64,000 nt of DNA from Anseranas semipalmata (taxonomy: Eukaryota; Chordata; Aves; Anseriformes; Anseranatidae), in assembly GCA_013399115.1 (NCBI GenBank), contig VXAA01003841.1, positions 30,632-94,631 on the forward strand, in the 5' to 3' direction. The notes beneath the pieces were generated by a model. That model was not told the origin of the DNA, did not search any database, and was given only the letters and a program-made list of their open reading frames with translations. The position numbers and the translations under genes are program-made. The number at the start of each line of letters is the position of its first letter. Position 1 is the first letter of the stretch. Of this stretch, positions 23,901-36,120 are shown one piece after another.

Positions 23901-26900
23901 AATCAATGTTTTGCTGTAGTGCTTTACTGTTTTCTTCTGTAGGGTGGGGAATGAAGAACCGATTGATAGCGGTGCCAGGCAAGAGGGTAGAAAATGCTTC
24001 TCAGAACTGGGGTAGTGAATTGGGCCTAGGGCAAAGGACTGGGACTCAGAATGACAGGAGGCTGAACAGATTGCTTTCTCTTATCAGTAGATATCAGTGA
24101 AACCTACTGGCAAAAGATATACTTTGTTCCCCTTGAGTTGTGGTACATCTAGAATATGGTAACCTATTGCTTCTGCAGATTACAGGGTTAGCTCAAGGTG
24201 GAGAAGACTCTGTAAAATCCAATGCCTTGGTCTTTGCTTATGATCTACCAGGAGGTTCTAGAGTTCACAGATTATAAAGTCGCAGATCTTATAGGCTTGA
24301 TTTCCTCTCCATTTTTTTTTTCTTTTTTAATCCCAGAAAGCATATCAACATAGGGAAAAAATCTGGTGGTATATTTAAGGTTCTGTCATAATATTAAAAA
24401 AAGAGAAGGCCAAAATTAAGTTTGGGAAGGATTCATGATGCTAGTAGTTTTAAAGTAATTTGTTGTGGAATTGCTTCCCTTGCCTTGCCTTGCCTTGCCT
24501 TGCCTTGCCTTGCCTTGCCTTGCCTTGCCTTGCCTTNCTTTTGCTTCTCTTTCTATAGGTAAGGTAAGGCTTTTTATATTGTTTAAAAAAATCTTGATGA
24601 ACTCTGCATTTCAATTGGCCTCCTTGGATACATTAGTTTTTATACAGATTTTAAAAAGAGGCTAAACTGAAATATTGATAAAGATGTTATGAAAAAAGTG
24701 AGTATATCAATTAACATTTTTCTGTCATTCAAATGAGTTGAATGTTATGATTGTGTTGTTCTAAAATAACTTATCTTTTCCTTTTTAATTCCTTATAATA
24801 AGGAACTGTCTTAATAGTCTAATCAGCAAGAAAATTCACTTGGTAAATTGCAAAAGACGCTTCTACCAGCTAAAAGAGAGGCTGGTTAACTGGGTTGTCC
24901 TGGTAAACCTAGACACAGCTCTATAATCAGTTCCACTTTGAAGGCACAGTCATTTTGTGTCTGCAGTGTTTCTCCCTCATTTGATATGGAGATTGGAGAG
25001 CATACTGTGCCTTGCTTTGGAATGAAAACAGGTCACATAATATCCAATGAAATCAGGAAATCTAGTTTCTGCAGTGGTCTGATTAGCATGCAGATATGAA
25101 ACCTCAAAAACAATCCCAGCAACACTTTCTTTCCCTGCAATCACCATATTCTAATGTTAGTGATGAAAACAAAGCAGAATAAATAATACGCTCTTGCTCA
25201 CCAGTAAGCTGAATAAACCTTCACATCTGAAGGAGCTATAGATTTCTTCCCTAGTCAATGAACGTGATTGTCCACGTCTAATTTGCAAGGCATAAAAACA
25301 CTGTGCCTTCAGGTATAAAAAATAACATTTCCACTTTTCTTTTTTTTTTCCTGGTAGTCTCATAACTTTCCTTTAAATGCTTTCATATTTATATATTTTT
25401 AATGTAGGGTCTCAAGTGACAAATCAACTGAGAGCAGTCCTAACACCAGACAGAGTTGTTTAATCTTTGTTCCAAGTTAGAATAGCTAGAAATCTAACAA
25501 TGACTTGTTTGGTTTTATCAGCTTAAAAGTTGTTTGGATATGTTGATGATGACTAACCGCTGTAATGACAGTTCATAACAATCAGGAGACTAAGGGATTA
25601 AATTAACTGTTTGATCCTGTGCGCAAAAGAACAGTCAGTGTTAGGCAGCAGCTAACACTGTTGTCTTCGACAGTGGCCAGAAGTGGCTGCCTCAGAGAAT
25701 ATATGAGAGTGCAGGATTGCAGTGGTACAGCACATCCTCCTGTTTCAAGTGATCTGTTAATTAGGAAGTCCAATGTTTTCTGAAGGACAGTTATCTATTA
25801 TTAAATTGGAAAAAACAACAAACAATAAAACAAACACACACACCCCTTAAAAAAAAATACAACAAACGCCAAACTTCAATAAAAAATCCAGCTAAAAAAT
25901 ATCTGTTTGTGCCTTTCCATTTATTGCACATGGGATGTAGTGTAAACAAGAATGTGAATGAAAGCAAAACTTACTCTTATTTTTGAGGAAGCAGATTCCT
26001 GTATGCTAGATTTTTATTTCTGAAGGGCATTACCATCTTACAGAAACTTGCATGATTTCATTACAATAGCACCTGACATTAAATTAAAAGATTTTTTTTT
26101 GTTGTTGTTATGGTTGTTGTCTTGTGCGTGCATGTTTTGTTGGTGGTGGTTTTTTTTGTTTGTTTGTTTGTTTTGCTTTGTTTGGAATTTTGTTTCCCTC
26201 TTATCTCTCTATGTTTATCAGAAATCATCTGGACTATATATTCAATCCAAACACATGGGACTTTAAAATCTGCTTCCAACTCCACTACTGAGACTTTCTG
26301 CAACATAAATACAAGTCTAAATAACAAATGAACACAAAACTATTTAACTGGATACAGAACTGTTTAGCTCACATCTAATGTATTTTCTTTTCAAATTCAG
26401 CCATACTCCTAATGATGTCAGTTTCTGAATAAGCTGACAGGTACAGTGTAAACTGGAAAACTAGTTTTTTTGTTTGTTTGTTTTGTTTTTTTCCCCTGTC
26501 TAAATTTACATTACAATGAACTTAAAAGCAATTCAGAATATTGACTTGTAGCAGCTCTTATAGAAATGGAAAAATGGTCTGTAGGCATAAAAATTATGAA
26601 ATAAAAAGCCTTTGCGAAGCAAAGCATACACATCAGCAAGATGGGAATATCACAAATTTTTGCATGGAATGTGTTCAGTTAAAAATATCAACAAATCCCA
26701 GACCTACTAGATTTAGTATTAAGTACATAAATCTATTTTAAAAGCAAGGAGTTTGAATACAATTCATGAAAATGCTTAGATTCCATTTTGGTCTATCTGC
26801 TCAGAATACCTTTAAATAGTATCTGAAAGTGAGACCGAAAGTACCAATTTTCTGTATATTTAGATCTGGTATGCTGGATATTTGGAACATAACATACATT

Positions 26901-28622
26901 TTAAATGTGTGTGGAAATTAAGATGCATTTAAATCCTGTGGTTCAGTCATCTAGCTGCAGTTCATAGTGGCTTTCCTTTTTTTTTCCTTTTTTGTAGTAC
27001 TAGTATAACACACGTTAATTACTATTACATGTATATTAATTACTAAATATAAACTACTTCATATATATTAAATCACGTCTAGCATGAATGATGGGTAGAA
27101 ACATGTTAATAAGATGGTCATATTCTATATTTCTTAATTAGACAAAATGGGGAAATCTGAGGTAAGACCTTAGATAAGCTGTTGATATATTGTCCTTTTT
27201 GCTTACTGATGGAAGTAATATCATTCACAACAAAGATCTTTAGTTTGAGAAATAGTTTGGATTGGACTCTGTATTCCTCATTTTTGAGATGAGGCCTATT
27301 TAAAGTGTGAGTTGATACCTCATCCTGCCCTTTCTTAAGCAAAAGATAGCTCTTGGACAGTTGCAAAAACTCGTACACAACCAGACATGGCTGTCTTCCA
27401 CAAATCTGCTGCTCCCTGTGAGGCAGTAACGCCTGATCCCACCAACTTCAGGCTGACTTGCACTGTGGTGAGCAACTTCATCTTTGAAACAGTGACTTTC
27501 AGGTCAACCACACTGCTTGAAGCAACTCTACAGGTGCTGAAAGCAGCAGCAAGGCCAGGAACAGCTGTCTGACCTGGGCCTGCCTTTTTCTCTTGGCTCT
27601 CCTGATTCAGAACTCTGCAGGATCTGCTGCCTCACCAGAGAGATAAGTCTAGTATGTCTTTTTCTTGCAAATCAAAGTCTCTCCATTGCTCCAATGGGAG
27701 AGAACCATGAGACCCTCACATAAAATATCTTCTTTTGGAGGTGCTGAAGGTGTTGGCTTTTGCTCTCCTAATGACTTGTGAACTTGGTGGGAGTTGGAGG
27801 AGTCATGTCTTACACAGGAGCAGGGCTGCAAGCTGTCCCTGAGGATGATGTCCATTCAGGAATGGAGTAGGAGCACCAATCCTTCCATGTGTGAAACGCC
27901 AAGTTCCTGCGTATTAGTTGATAACTCTCTGTATTTCCATTGTGCAAGGTACTGAATTCCCAGGGGAATTTGGCACTATATCCTTCTTTTTAGTATTTTA
28001 TCTCAAATACGGAGCAATATATTTGAATTTTCAACTATTTTGTCAATAGGAATGTCATTAATAGAGCTGCAGAAACTGGACGGATGCAGAGGACATTAGC
28101 AACAACAAGGAATATAAAAAAAAGAGGTGTGGTAAAATTGTCTAGATATGGTCTAGACCAAAATTACCATTGACAAAATAAGAAATAAATGGTATCAGAG
28201 GTAATGATGTCCATATCTTCTAAAAGCTCCTTACTGGATTATAACAAGTGCATACTGGAATATAACAAAGGCAGGAATGCTGTCAAATTCTTTAGTGAAT
28301 CCAATTCTCCACAGGCTAACACTGGTATAAAATTCTACACAGGTTCATTCTTATAAAATGAAAATGAACAATGGGAAAGAACTTTGTCAGCTGAGGTATG
28401 TTTTTAACTGTTCTTTGTACCATGTTTATTCCTGCTACCGGTGATGAAACAGTGTCACTAATGGCTATGAACAAGTAATTCTCTTACCAAAACTCAAATC
28501 TCTGGGTATTTTGCTGTAGTGTAGAGAAATTCTCAGAACCAACATAATGTCTTGTTTTATGTTTTGTAAGCACTCTTGACACCTAACCAATAGTTGTGAA
28601 TTACTACTGTTTTGTCTTACAG
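20995..28622. other. AT-rich unique sequence with simple repeats, no gene confirmed
   Basis: Apart from the (CCTTG)n array, I see a poly-T tract ending in CAG (21020-21046) followed by 40 open codons, purine-rich DNA at 21240-21660, an alternating TATG/TATA tract near 23695-23745, (TTTG)n tracts at 26155-26173 and 26467-26488, and a GC-richer patch at 27380-27890 with a 61-codon open frame of no recognised family. No RNA gene or dispersed repeat was recognised. Confidence 0.5.
24477..24536. repeat. (CCTTG)n microsatellite, about 12 units, ending at an N
   Basis: Perfect CCTTG units run from 24477 to 24536, then a single N at 24537, then 'cttttgcttc'. The N suggests that the array was not closed by the assembler, so its true length is unknown. 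Confidence 0.95.
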
Positions 28623-28685
28623 AGAATGCTTCATTTTCATCCAATTTTGACAGTGAGCAGCGTTACCGCTTTTTAAGACTCTATG
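28623..28685 (+). CDS. Candidate internal coding exon of an unidentified large gene
   Basis: The sequence reads 'tactgttttgtcttacag' before 28623 (a good acceptor) and G|gtaagtttta after 28685 (a strong donor). The 63 bases between are open in one frame with intron phase 1 at both ends, so the exon can be skipped without a frame change. It encodes NASFSSNFDSEQRYRFLRLY plus one split codon on each side; the other two frames contain stops. It carries two CpGs (in agcgtt and accgct) in a CpG-poor neighbourhood. I do not recognise the protein. Phase 1-1 exons are common in extracellular domain genes, but that is only a hint. With no other confirmed exon nearby, the flanks would be very long introns. 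A chance combination is possible. Confidence 0.35.
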
Positions 28686-28783
28686 GTAAGTTTTATACAA
28701 TTCTTTATATCTTTGGAAATATCTGGTCAGACGGGAATTGTATTCTGTGCCTTTATATATGTAAGGACAGTTTCTAATTAAAA

Positions 28784-28856
28784 CAAAACAAAACAAAACA
28801 AACAACCAAAAAACAATCAGAAAAACAACAGCAACAACAACAAACACAGCAAAACT
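28784..28856. repeat. (AAAAC)n and A/C-rich tract
   Basis: AAAAC pentamers (28784-28800) grade into CAA-rich sequence. It lies 100 bp after the candidate exon and just before a CR1 insertion. Confidence 0.8.
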
Positions 28857-28949
28857 GTTACCAGTTTGAGCAAAATGTTACTTGAAGTTTCTTATTTGCC
28901 GTGTGAAAATAATTATCATAAGTTTCTGAGTTGTATCCAAGCGATGTAG

Positions 28950-29885
28950 TCAAGTGACCCAAGAGGAAAATAAAGACACTGTCTGAGCATGCAGATTTGG
29001 GGTTAGGAAAGTCAAAGCCCATCTAGAGTTGAATCTGAATGGCAACAGGAAGGGATTCCACAAGTACATCAGCAGCAAAAGGAAGACCAGGGAAAACATG
29101 GGCCCACTGCTGAAAGGGGCAGTGGCCCTGGCGATGAAGGACATTGAAGAGGACAAGGTACTCAGTCTTCTTTACCTCAGTCTTTAAAAGTAAGATTTGC
29201 CTTTAGGAATCCCAGGCCCCTGAGACCTGTGGGAGTAAGGAACCTGGGAAGAAATAAACCCATACAGCAGTGCAGGCTTGGTGCTGAGTGGTTGGAAGGC
29301 AATTTTGTGGAGGAAGCCCTGGGAGTCCTGGTGGACCCACACCTGACAACGAACCAGCAGTGCAGAGGGCAAACAGTGTCCTGGACTGGGTGAGGAAGAA
29401 TGTTGCCAGCAGGTCAAGTGAGGTGATCCTTCCCTTGATGAGGTACATCTGGAGTGCTGGATGCAGAGCGGGGTTACCCAGCACAAAAGAGAGAGGGAAC
29501 ATACTGGAGTGAGGCCAGTGAAAGGCCACAAAGACAATTAAGGGCTTGGAGCATCTCTCATATGAGGAGACAGAGCTGGGACTGTTCATCCTGGAGCAGG
29601 GAATGCTCAAGAAGGTCTTATCAAAGTATATAGATACCTGATGGGGGGAGTAAAGAAAAAGGAGCCAGACTCTTCTCAGTAGCATGCAATGACAGGACAA
29701 GAGGCAATGAACACAAGCTGAAATATGGGAAATAACATTTAAACACAAGGAAAAAGAAATACCATGATCGTGAACACAGTGGCACACTTTGCTCAGTAAG
29801 GTTGTGGAGTCTCCATCCTTGGAGATATCCAAAATCCGACTGGATGAGTTCCTGAGAAACCTGCTGAAGTAGGTTGTAGTACGTT
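28950..29885 (+). mobile_element. CR1 LINE with a large internal deletion
   Basis: The first 300 bases match the linker between the endonuclease and RT domains of CR1 ORF2; the + strand encodes pieces such as 'KYISSKRKTRENMGPLLKGA' (around 29060-29120). At about 29245-29290 homology jumps to the RT thumb ('LGVLVD'-like, 29320-29340), then to 'VASRSSEVILP' (29401-29433) and the C-terminal block up to 29875. The RT palm, about 1 kb in an intact copy, is missing. The usual ATTCTGTG tail is not seen. Many stops show it is old. A 209-codon open frame on the opposite strand (29832-29203) is an antisense shadow. Confidence 0.85.
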
Positions 29886-32519
29886 TGTAGTGAATGTCCT
29901 CATCCCAAGATGAACACTGCTGATCAATAAAATATGCTTGGAATAACGGTATACAAGGTAGTAAACAAAAACTTTACTTCATTCATTTGTAACATGATTT
30001 ATGTAGAGTAGAACTCTGGGTTAAGCAGTTGCACAGATAAATTTAGGGAAAGTATTTTTTAGAGGTAAAGGTAAAATATTTCAGAAAATGTGTGAGATAT
30101 GCAGATTTGTAGAATGAATATTAACCTTTCTAGATTCTCTGTCAGTGCTACAATAATATTTTCAGCTGTATAGAGAAAGAAAAGTTTTTACGCTGTTCAG
30201 TTCCACTTACATTATACTTTTGTGGTTTTAATTGTAATATTTCAGAAATTAGAAAATTACATTCTTTCAGACTGTAAAGGAAATTCTTCCTACGTAAAAC
30301 CTGTTCATAAGGCTGTAGAATGGATGGAGGCAATGGGGTATTTTTTCTGCTCAAGGGAATGCCTTGTGTTTAGTCCTTGTCCCCTTGCAGTGGAGTACCT
30401 ATTGTAAGAAGGACTGGTATTCTGGGGACAGTGAAGTAACAGAGCAGTAAAATCAAACAAATCACTCTCTCTGTTAACGTAATGAGGTTTACAGTGTTGC
30501 TTAGGAACAGAACCACTTTCAATTGTCCCTTCAATGTCCAGTTTGTACATGGTGATTTTCAGTAGTGTGAAATATTTATGACACCTTGTTTAGAGCTTTT
30601 AGACTTTATTACATCAGATTCCTATAATGTTTCACAAATGAATGTGTTTTCTTTTATAAACTCTTTAAAAGGTCTTCCCATCTGGAAATACACTTGACGA
30701 TAACCTTTTCAGGCTAAATTAAGATGAGTTCATTTTGATAATTTTTTATTTCACTGGTAATGTGCTGTTTAGTCACCAGATAATGGAGCTTTTCATAGAT
30801 GATGAGAACTCATTATCCCAATCTTCTAATAGAAATGCATCTTATCACAGGTGCATGACTGCTATTCTTGATTTCATTTGAGATCATGTCTGACAAAATA
30901 CATAAAATATGGTGTCTTTGTTGTCTGTAGGGCAGCTTGCTAATAGACAATGTCCAAATCATTCACTGTGAAGTCCAGATGTGTCCTGTTTGTCCTCTAC
31001 CGACAGCAGAACTTTTTATAGTCTGAAATACAAGTTTAAAAGTGTATCTATTAATAATAATGAAGAAGTCAGACTTCTCTTATTCCTTACTCATCTGTGT
31101 GCAACTGCAGGACCAGAAGAAGACATTTTGTTGGAGGCTTATCTCTAATTTTGGTTATTCTCAACTACCTAGGGCTTTTAGCACTTTGTAGTTCTTACTC
31201 TGTTTGGAAATTCAAGACAGGAACATTTGTCTTAAACTTTGATTTGTTGATGGAAGGACTTGAAGCCATTTTAATTTCTGAAAAGGATTTCATGTAATAT
31301 GTAAATATAGCTGATAAAAAGATCTATCCTCATAAACCGTAAAACAGATAGATCTATTCTTCCTGAGCAAAAGCAGTTGTTTTGGTCAAGAAAGCAGACT
31401 TCCTCTAGAATAAAGGTCAGACTGAAATTAGTAGATTTGGGAGGGATAACTGTACATGAAAAATAGTTATGTACTCTGCTACTGGTATTGCATAATATGC
31501 AATTTGTGGTATTCTGAACCTTCAGGAGTTCTTGCAGGAATTTTTATATTTCCCAAGTTTATGATGCTGTAGGAAGTGCCGTGGAGATCAGGAAAAGACA
31601 AGCAATATTGTAATTATATCTACTCCAGGAAGTGCGGTTGTGATTTCTATGATTTTATTTGCTTTCACGATATTTTCAAAAACAGCCGGAAAACAATTTT
31701 TACAGACAGTCTTCCTCTATAATGATTTGCTTAGAGTTTCACCAGTTTGAATTTCAATCAAATCCTCTTCCTTTACAAAGAATGGCAGGCATATTTTTGT
31801 GTCTATTTTCAGTGCCATTAGCTTCTATTTGCTTCAGCTCACTTGAGTACTGAGTTGGGGTTGTACATGCTCTGTAAATCAGAAAACATTGCTGTGGCTC
31901 CATGTTTAAAATTAAACTCCTTATTTCTAACATGTTTGATAGATATCAACAAGCAGAGATCTACGAAGAACAAACAAAAAGTTTGAGGAAGGCATTAGAT
32001 TTAAAATATATCAACTGACTATACATGCATTTAATTAAGAAATTTATCAACATTATTAAACTCAGAAAATTGCTTAGTCTACAGTGTTCACTGGTCTTTT
32101 TAAAATTATTGTTTTCTGTTTTTTCTTTGCTACTATTTCTTGGTTTTATTATTTATTTATTTATTGAGGGTGGGGTGGGGGCATTCTTTTAATTTCTCCT
32201 AGATAGACTCACCTCCACTTTATTCTCAGTGGGTCTAGATAATTTATGTAGATGTCCACTGCTTGGTAAGCACAATCTATTACAATAAGTATGTAATAGG
32301 TGATGGACTATCTGTAATATTTTTCAGGTATTTGTCTTTATTTACATATTCTTACCCCATCCCTTTAATCTTACAGAAAATATTAAAAGATAAATGTTCT
32401 TACAGAAAGAAATTAGATAACTATGTTATAAACCAAATCACAAGGAAATGGCATCTGTTGCTGCACCATGCCAATATCTTTGATATCATTTTCATTGACT
32501 GGTGATCTAGTTGCTGCTG
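29886..32519. other. AT-rich unique sequence, no gene seen
   Basis: No repeat family, RNA gene or exon was recognised in this 2.6 kb. It has a short (TTTA)n tract at 32146-32165. Confidence 0.5.
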
Positions 32520-32605
32520 CTCTAAGCTGGGCCTGGTCTGAACAAGAGTTTGGACCAGATGACTCTAGAAGTCCTTTGCAGCCTAAATTGCCCCATGATC
32601 AGAGT
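32520..32605 (+). mobile_element. Short CR1 LINE 3' stub
   Basis: The bases 'gtttggaccagatgactcta' and 'gaagtcctttgcagcct' match the conserved CR1 3' UTR seen at 1209-1245. Only about 85 bp remain, and the terminal repeats are lost. Confidence 0.6.
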
Positions 32606-34979
32606 CAGTCTTACGTAATACATGATACCAGGCAAGATTCAAGTGCAAGATCCTGAATTTGTTCTTAAGCATTTTTTCCTCATTTGCCCTGTGTGTCTTT
32701 CTCCAATAGCTCAGCCAAATCCAGATTTGTACCTCTGCTCCTGTGGCTCTACTGAGCTCTCTCTAGGCTAGGTCCCCAACCTCATGCTCACCTGTCCACA
32801 TACTCAAACTCATCTGTCCCACCTTTTACAGCAGCCAGCAGCCTCCTCCATTCCGGGCCTTTAGCTGTTTTGTCAGAGCTTTGCTCTCTGCAACATGTGA
32901 GCTCATTTCAAAGAGCTAAGAGAGTCAAGCTCACTCCCATATGCTTCAGTGCAGGTGCCTCTGTGAAGGTTGTTTCCTTTCAAGAGAAGTTGCAAAGCTG
33001 AGTGAGAAGGGAAGCAGAAGGCACCAAGCATGTGATATGATCTGTCACGATTAAACTGTCCACAGAAATTCATGGCACTTATGATCTGAATTTGCAAGCA
33101 GGAACAGCAGTGTAATGGTGGAGAGGTACATTTCCAATAATGGGTGCAGGTTAGTGGAACACTGTAGGAGATTCTCTTATGTTGTGGTAGAGCCCACACG
33201 GCCCAGCTGCTGGGTGGAAGATAGCCTGTGAAAGTAAACTGCATGCACACAAAACGAGAGTGTTTTTGTCCCAGGGAACATACACTTCCAAATACAGTTT
33301 ACTGCTCCTTCTATAGAAATAAAGATGCTCTTGGCCATATGCAGGTTAGATTTAGTATCGACTTTCATACCTGTCATATCTTCCATCTTTTATCTCCAGG
33401 CAACATATGCTTTTGTGCTACATTGTGGGAAGGATCTGTTTTCTGGGTTAGTCCTGGCACCAAGAGGCCATTTGATCTCTCATGGTCCTGAACTGGTTGA
33501 TGGCTTCTTTTTGTGCATGCAAGTACATCTAAAGAACAGGATTTCACAAACCATAAGTGCCGACAAGCATTTAATGTAATTTCTTCCATGGGCAGGAATC
33601 CATTTATTTTCATTCTACTCCATTTTTATTCTCTAAGGAGCTCCAGTCTCCTTAGAGATTTAAGCTTTTTCACATTTCTGCAATCTTTGCAAGTTTCTCA
33701 TCCTCGTTTTGGAATACAAATCTGAAACGTTGATTTGGTGCTAAAGGAAAGAATTGCTGCCTTTTTTTTTCTACATATAGTATAGTTTAATCCATTGAGA
33801 CTTTAAAGTGTTTCTAATAAATTAGGAAGACATCAATACCATCCTACTAAAACTACAATATTCTTTACTGGCAAGCTATGACTTAGTAAAGAAAACTCAG
33901 AGTTAATGAAGCATGAAGGAGCCAGTTACTTGGTTAAGCAAAATTAGTGCTTATTTAATGTAAGGCCAGAAAAAATCTAAATGCATGTCTCTATAATTTA
34001 AGTGGTATTTCACTTCTGTAGATATCCTTGTGTTCATTCTTTTCAGGGATATGTAACAGGTATAAGTTCCCAGAAAATCCTAAGCAGAGAGAATTTCCAA
34101 TGTAATTAAAAGGCTTTGCATAGGGTGTAAAATCTAAATAGCTGGGTGAGGGTTCACAGCTCTGTAACAAGAACTCTATTGTGCAATATAGAACATATAA
34201 TATGGTATGCTTGATGCTGTAAATCACCCATAACTTCCCCTGAGCACCTGTATTTGCCTTCTGTAGTACCACACACATGTCATAAACCTAAAGTAATACT
34301 CATCTGACACTTTAGGTTAACTAGAATGTGCGTAGGAGACAAAGACACTGAAGAATCTCAACAGTTTTAGGTAAACATATTTTGTACATTGCTATTGGTA
34401 TCTTGCTCACTTTTATATCAATAGATACATTCAGAATTTTCCCCTGTAATTATAAACCTACCTTCTTATTATAATCTTCTTTCAATTCAGGAAATGACAA
34501 TGCTTTAAAATAAAAGATGAAAAAGCCCACCTTTGAAGTCTGTAATTTTATCTCATCTTCTATTTGATCTAAAAATATATTGGATTTCCATGAATCATTC
34601 TATTTCTAATATAATGATTTTTTTTTAATATGTGAAAGTGTCTTACAATCAGCTAGATTCTATCATGTTTCTTAATTGTAGCTTGTTAGGTAATAACTAA
34701 ATTCAGGAATCTGTGTTCTCTGCATATAGCTAAGCATGCAAACATTTTAATGATATCATGATATCATCATTTGAACTACTTAATTAAAAAATTAACCTCC
34801 ATATCAATAATCTAAATTTTCTTATTTGTTCTCAAATTCTGAAACAATTCAAAACAAAAAGCAAGTGTAGCCTTTTTCAAAAAATAATAATAAAAAATAA
34901 TCACCCATCACCCTTCAGATGTTCCTACCTATCTTTCTGTACGATCCCTGACTGATTATCTTTCCTTCTATCTGTCTTT
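32606..34979. other. Unique sequence, no gene seen
   Basis: The first 700 bases are richer in GC than the surroundings and carry several overlapping short open frames on both strands. None has a recognised motif or consistent splice sites. An unknown old transposon is possible, but I cannot support one. Confidence 0.45.
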
Positions 34980-35142
34980 CAGGTTGCCCAGAGAGGCTGT
35001 GAAGTCATCATCGTTGGAGATATTCAAAAGCCATCTGGATATGGTCCTGAACAATCTTCTTTAGATGGCCCTGCTTGAAAGGAGTGTTGAACCAGGTGAC
35101 CTCCAGATGTCCTTTCCAACCTCAACCATTCTCTGATCCTGT
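34980..35142 (+). mobile_element. CR1 LINE 3' stub
   Basis: This covers the last ORF2 codons and the 3' UTR of a CR1: 'caggttgcccagagaggctg' at 34980, 'ttggagatattcaaaagcca' near 35014, and 'ccaacctcaaccattctctg' near 35118, ending in a decayed ATTCTGTG tail. It is a strongly 5' truncated insertion of about 160 bp. Confidence 0.88.
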
Positions 35143-35933
35143 TATTGTAGTAGTGGTTCACTATTACAGTGTTTGGAGCCGTAAGGACTGCTTGTGCTTC
35201 TACTCTTCAGACATTTCCAAACCTTTTTATCTATTTTTCCCATAATAGAAATTTACCAATTGATATGTTCCTGAACCTTTATATTTGTTCAGTTTTGTAA
35301 CCTGATCTATTGATTCAACATTTCTTGGTCTTCTCAGATATTTAGTAAAAAATACACAGGTTTGCCTCAAGAATTGTTACTGTTAGGTAGGTCTATGCAG
35401 TTCAGATGTATGTAACTTCTTCATTAGAAATACTCTACTGATTCTTACTCTTCTTTCTGCTTTTGTGTTATCATTCACTATTACCTAGTTCTCAATATAA
35501 TGATATGCCTAATGTTCACTTGATGAGAATTTTGGATTTCCTGTTAAAAACACTGATCACAGAAAGAATTGTTGTAAATGGCTGTTCAAAACTTTAGTTC
35601 TATCTATTTAGAGCTACCTTTTATGCTTTCTAGAAGTGCAGAAACTGGGAGAAAGTTTATTCAGTATTTGCCTTCAGTCTTTATATTTCTGATTCACAGT
35701 TCAAGGCATTCCATATTTTTTCCTTCAAGCCTTGTTCTTACAGTGTAATCAAGAGTAAGAATAATTGCATGGGTTGCTTTTTATTCTTGTCAACAAATAA
35801 TGCATTGTTTTTGGCTCAAGAGTGCACAAAATACATTGTTTTAACAAAGATTTACTTTCTTGCTGCATTGGTGTAGGTGGCAAGGTGTAGGTAGTTTCAC
35901 ACTACTCAAATCAGCAATTAAATATTTATTTTA
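35143..35933. other. Unique sequence, no gene seen
   Basis: AT-rich sequence between a CR1 stub and an LTR stub. I see no open frame of note and no repeat. Confidence 0.5.
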
Positions 35934-36120
35934 ATAGGCAATAAATTAATTTTCCACAGATCAAGTCAGTTTTGTCTGCGTTCGTAACTGGTAAGTGATC
36001 TCCCTGTCTTTATGTCAAACCATGGGCGTTCTTGTTCTTTCTCCGCATATCCCGCTGAGGGGGAAAGTAAGTGAGTGGCTGGGTGAACAGTTAACTGTAG
36101 GCCAAGGTTAACTCACCACA
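35934..36120 (+). mobile_element. Endogenous retrovirus LTR, 3' end fragment
   Basis: The block holds an AATAAA signal near 35940, 'taactggtaagtgatctccc' (35985-36004), a GAGGGGGAAAGT core, and the terminus '...aactcaccaca' at 36120. This order is that of the R-U5 end of a common avian ERV LTR. The LTR at 19459-19946 ends similarly on the opposite strand (...aaaaccaccaca), so the two are probably related. The U3 part is missing or unrecognisable. Confidence 0.6.

Noticed and set aside
29203..29832. 209-codon open frame on the minus strand
   Set aside because: It lies antisense to a recognisable CR1 relic on the + strand. Its length reflects the base composition of that LINE, and it has no family motif.
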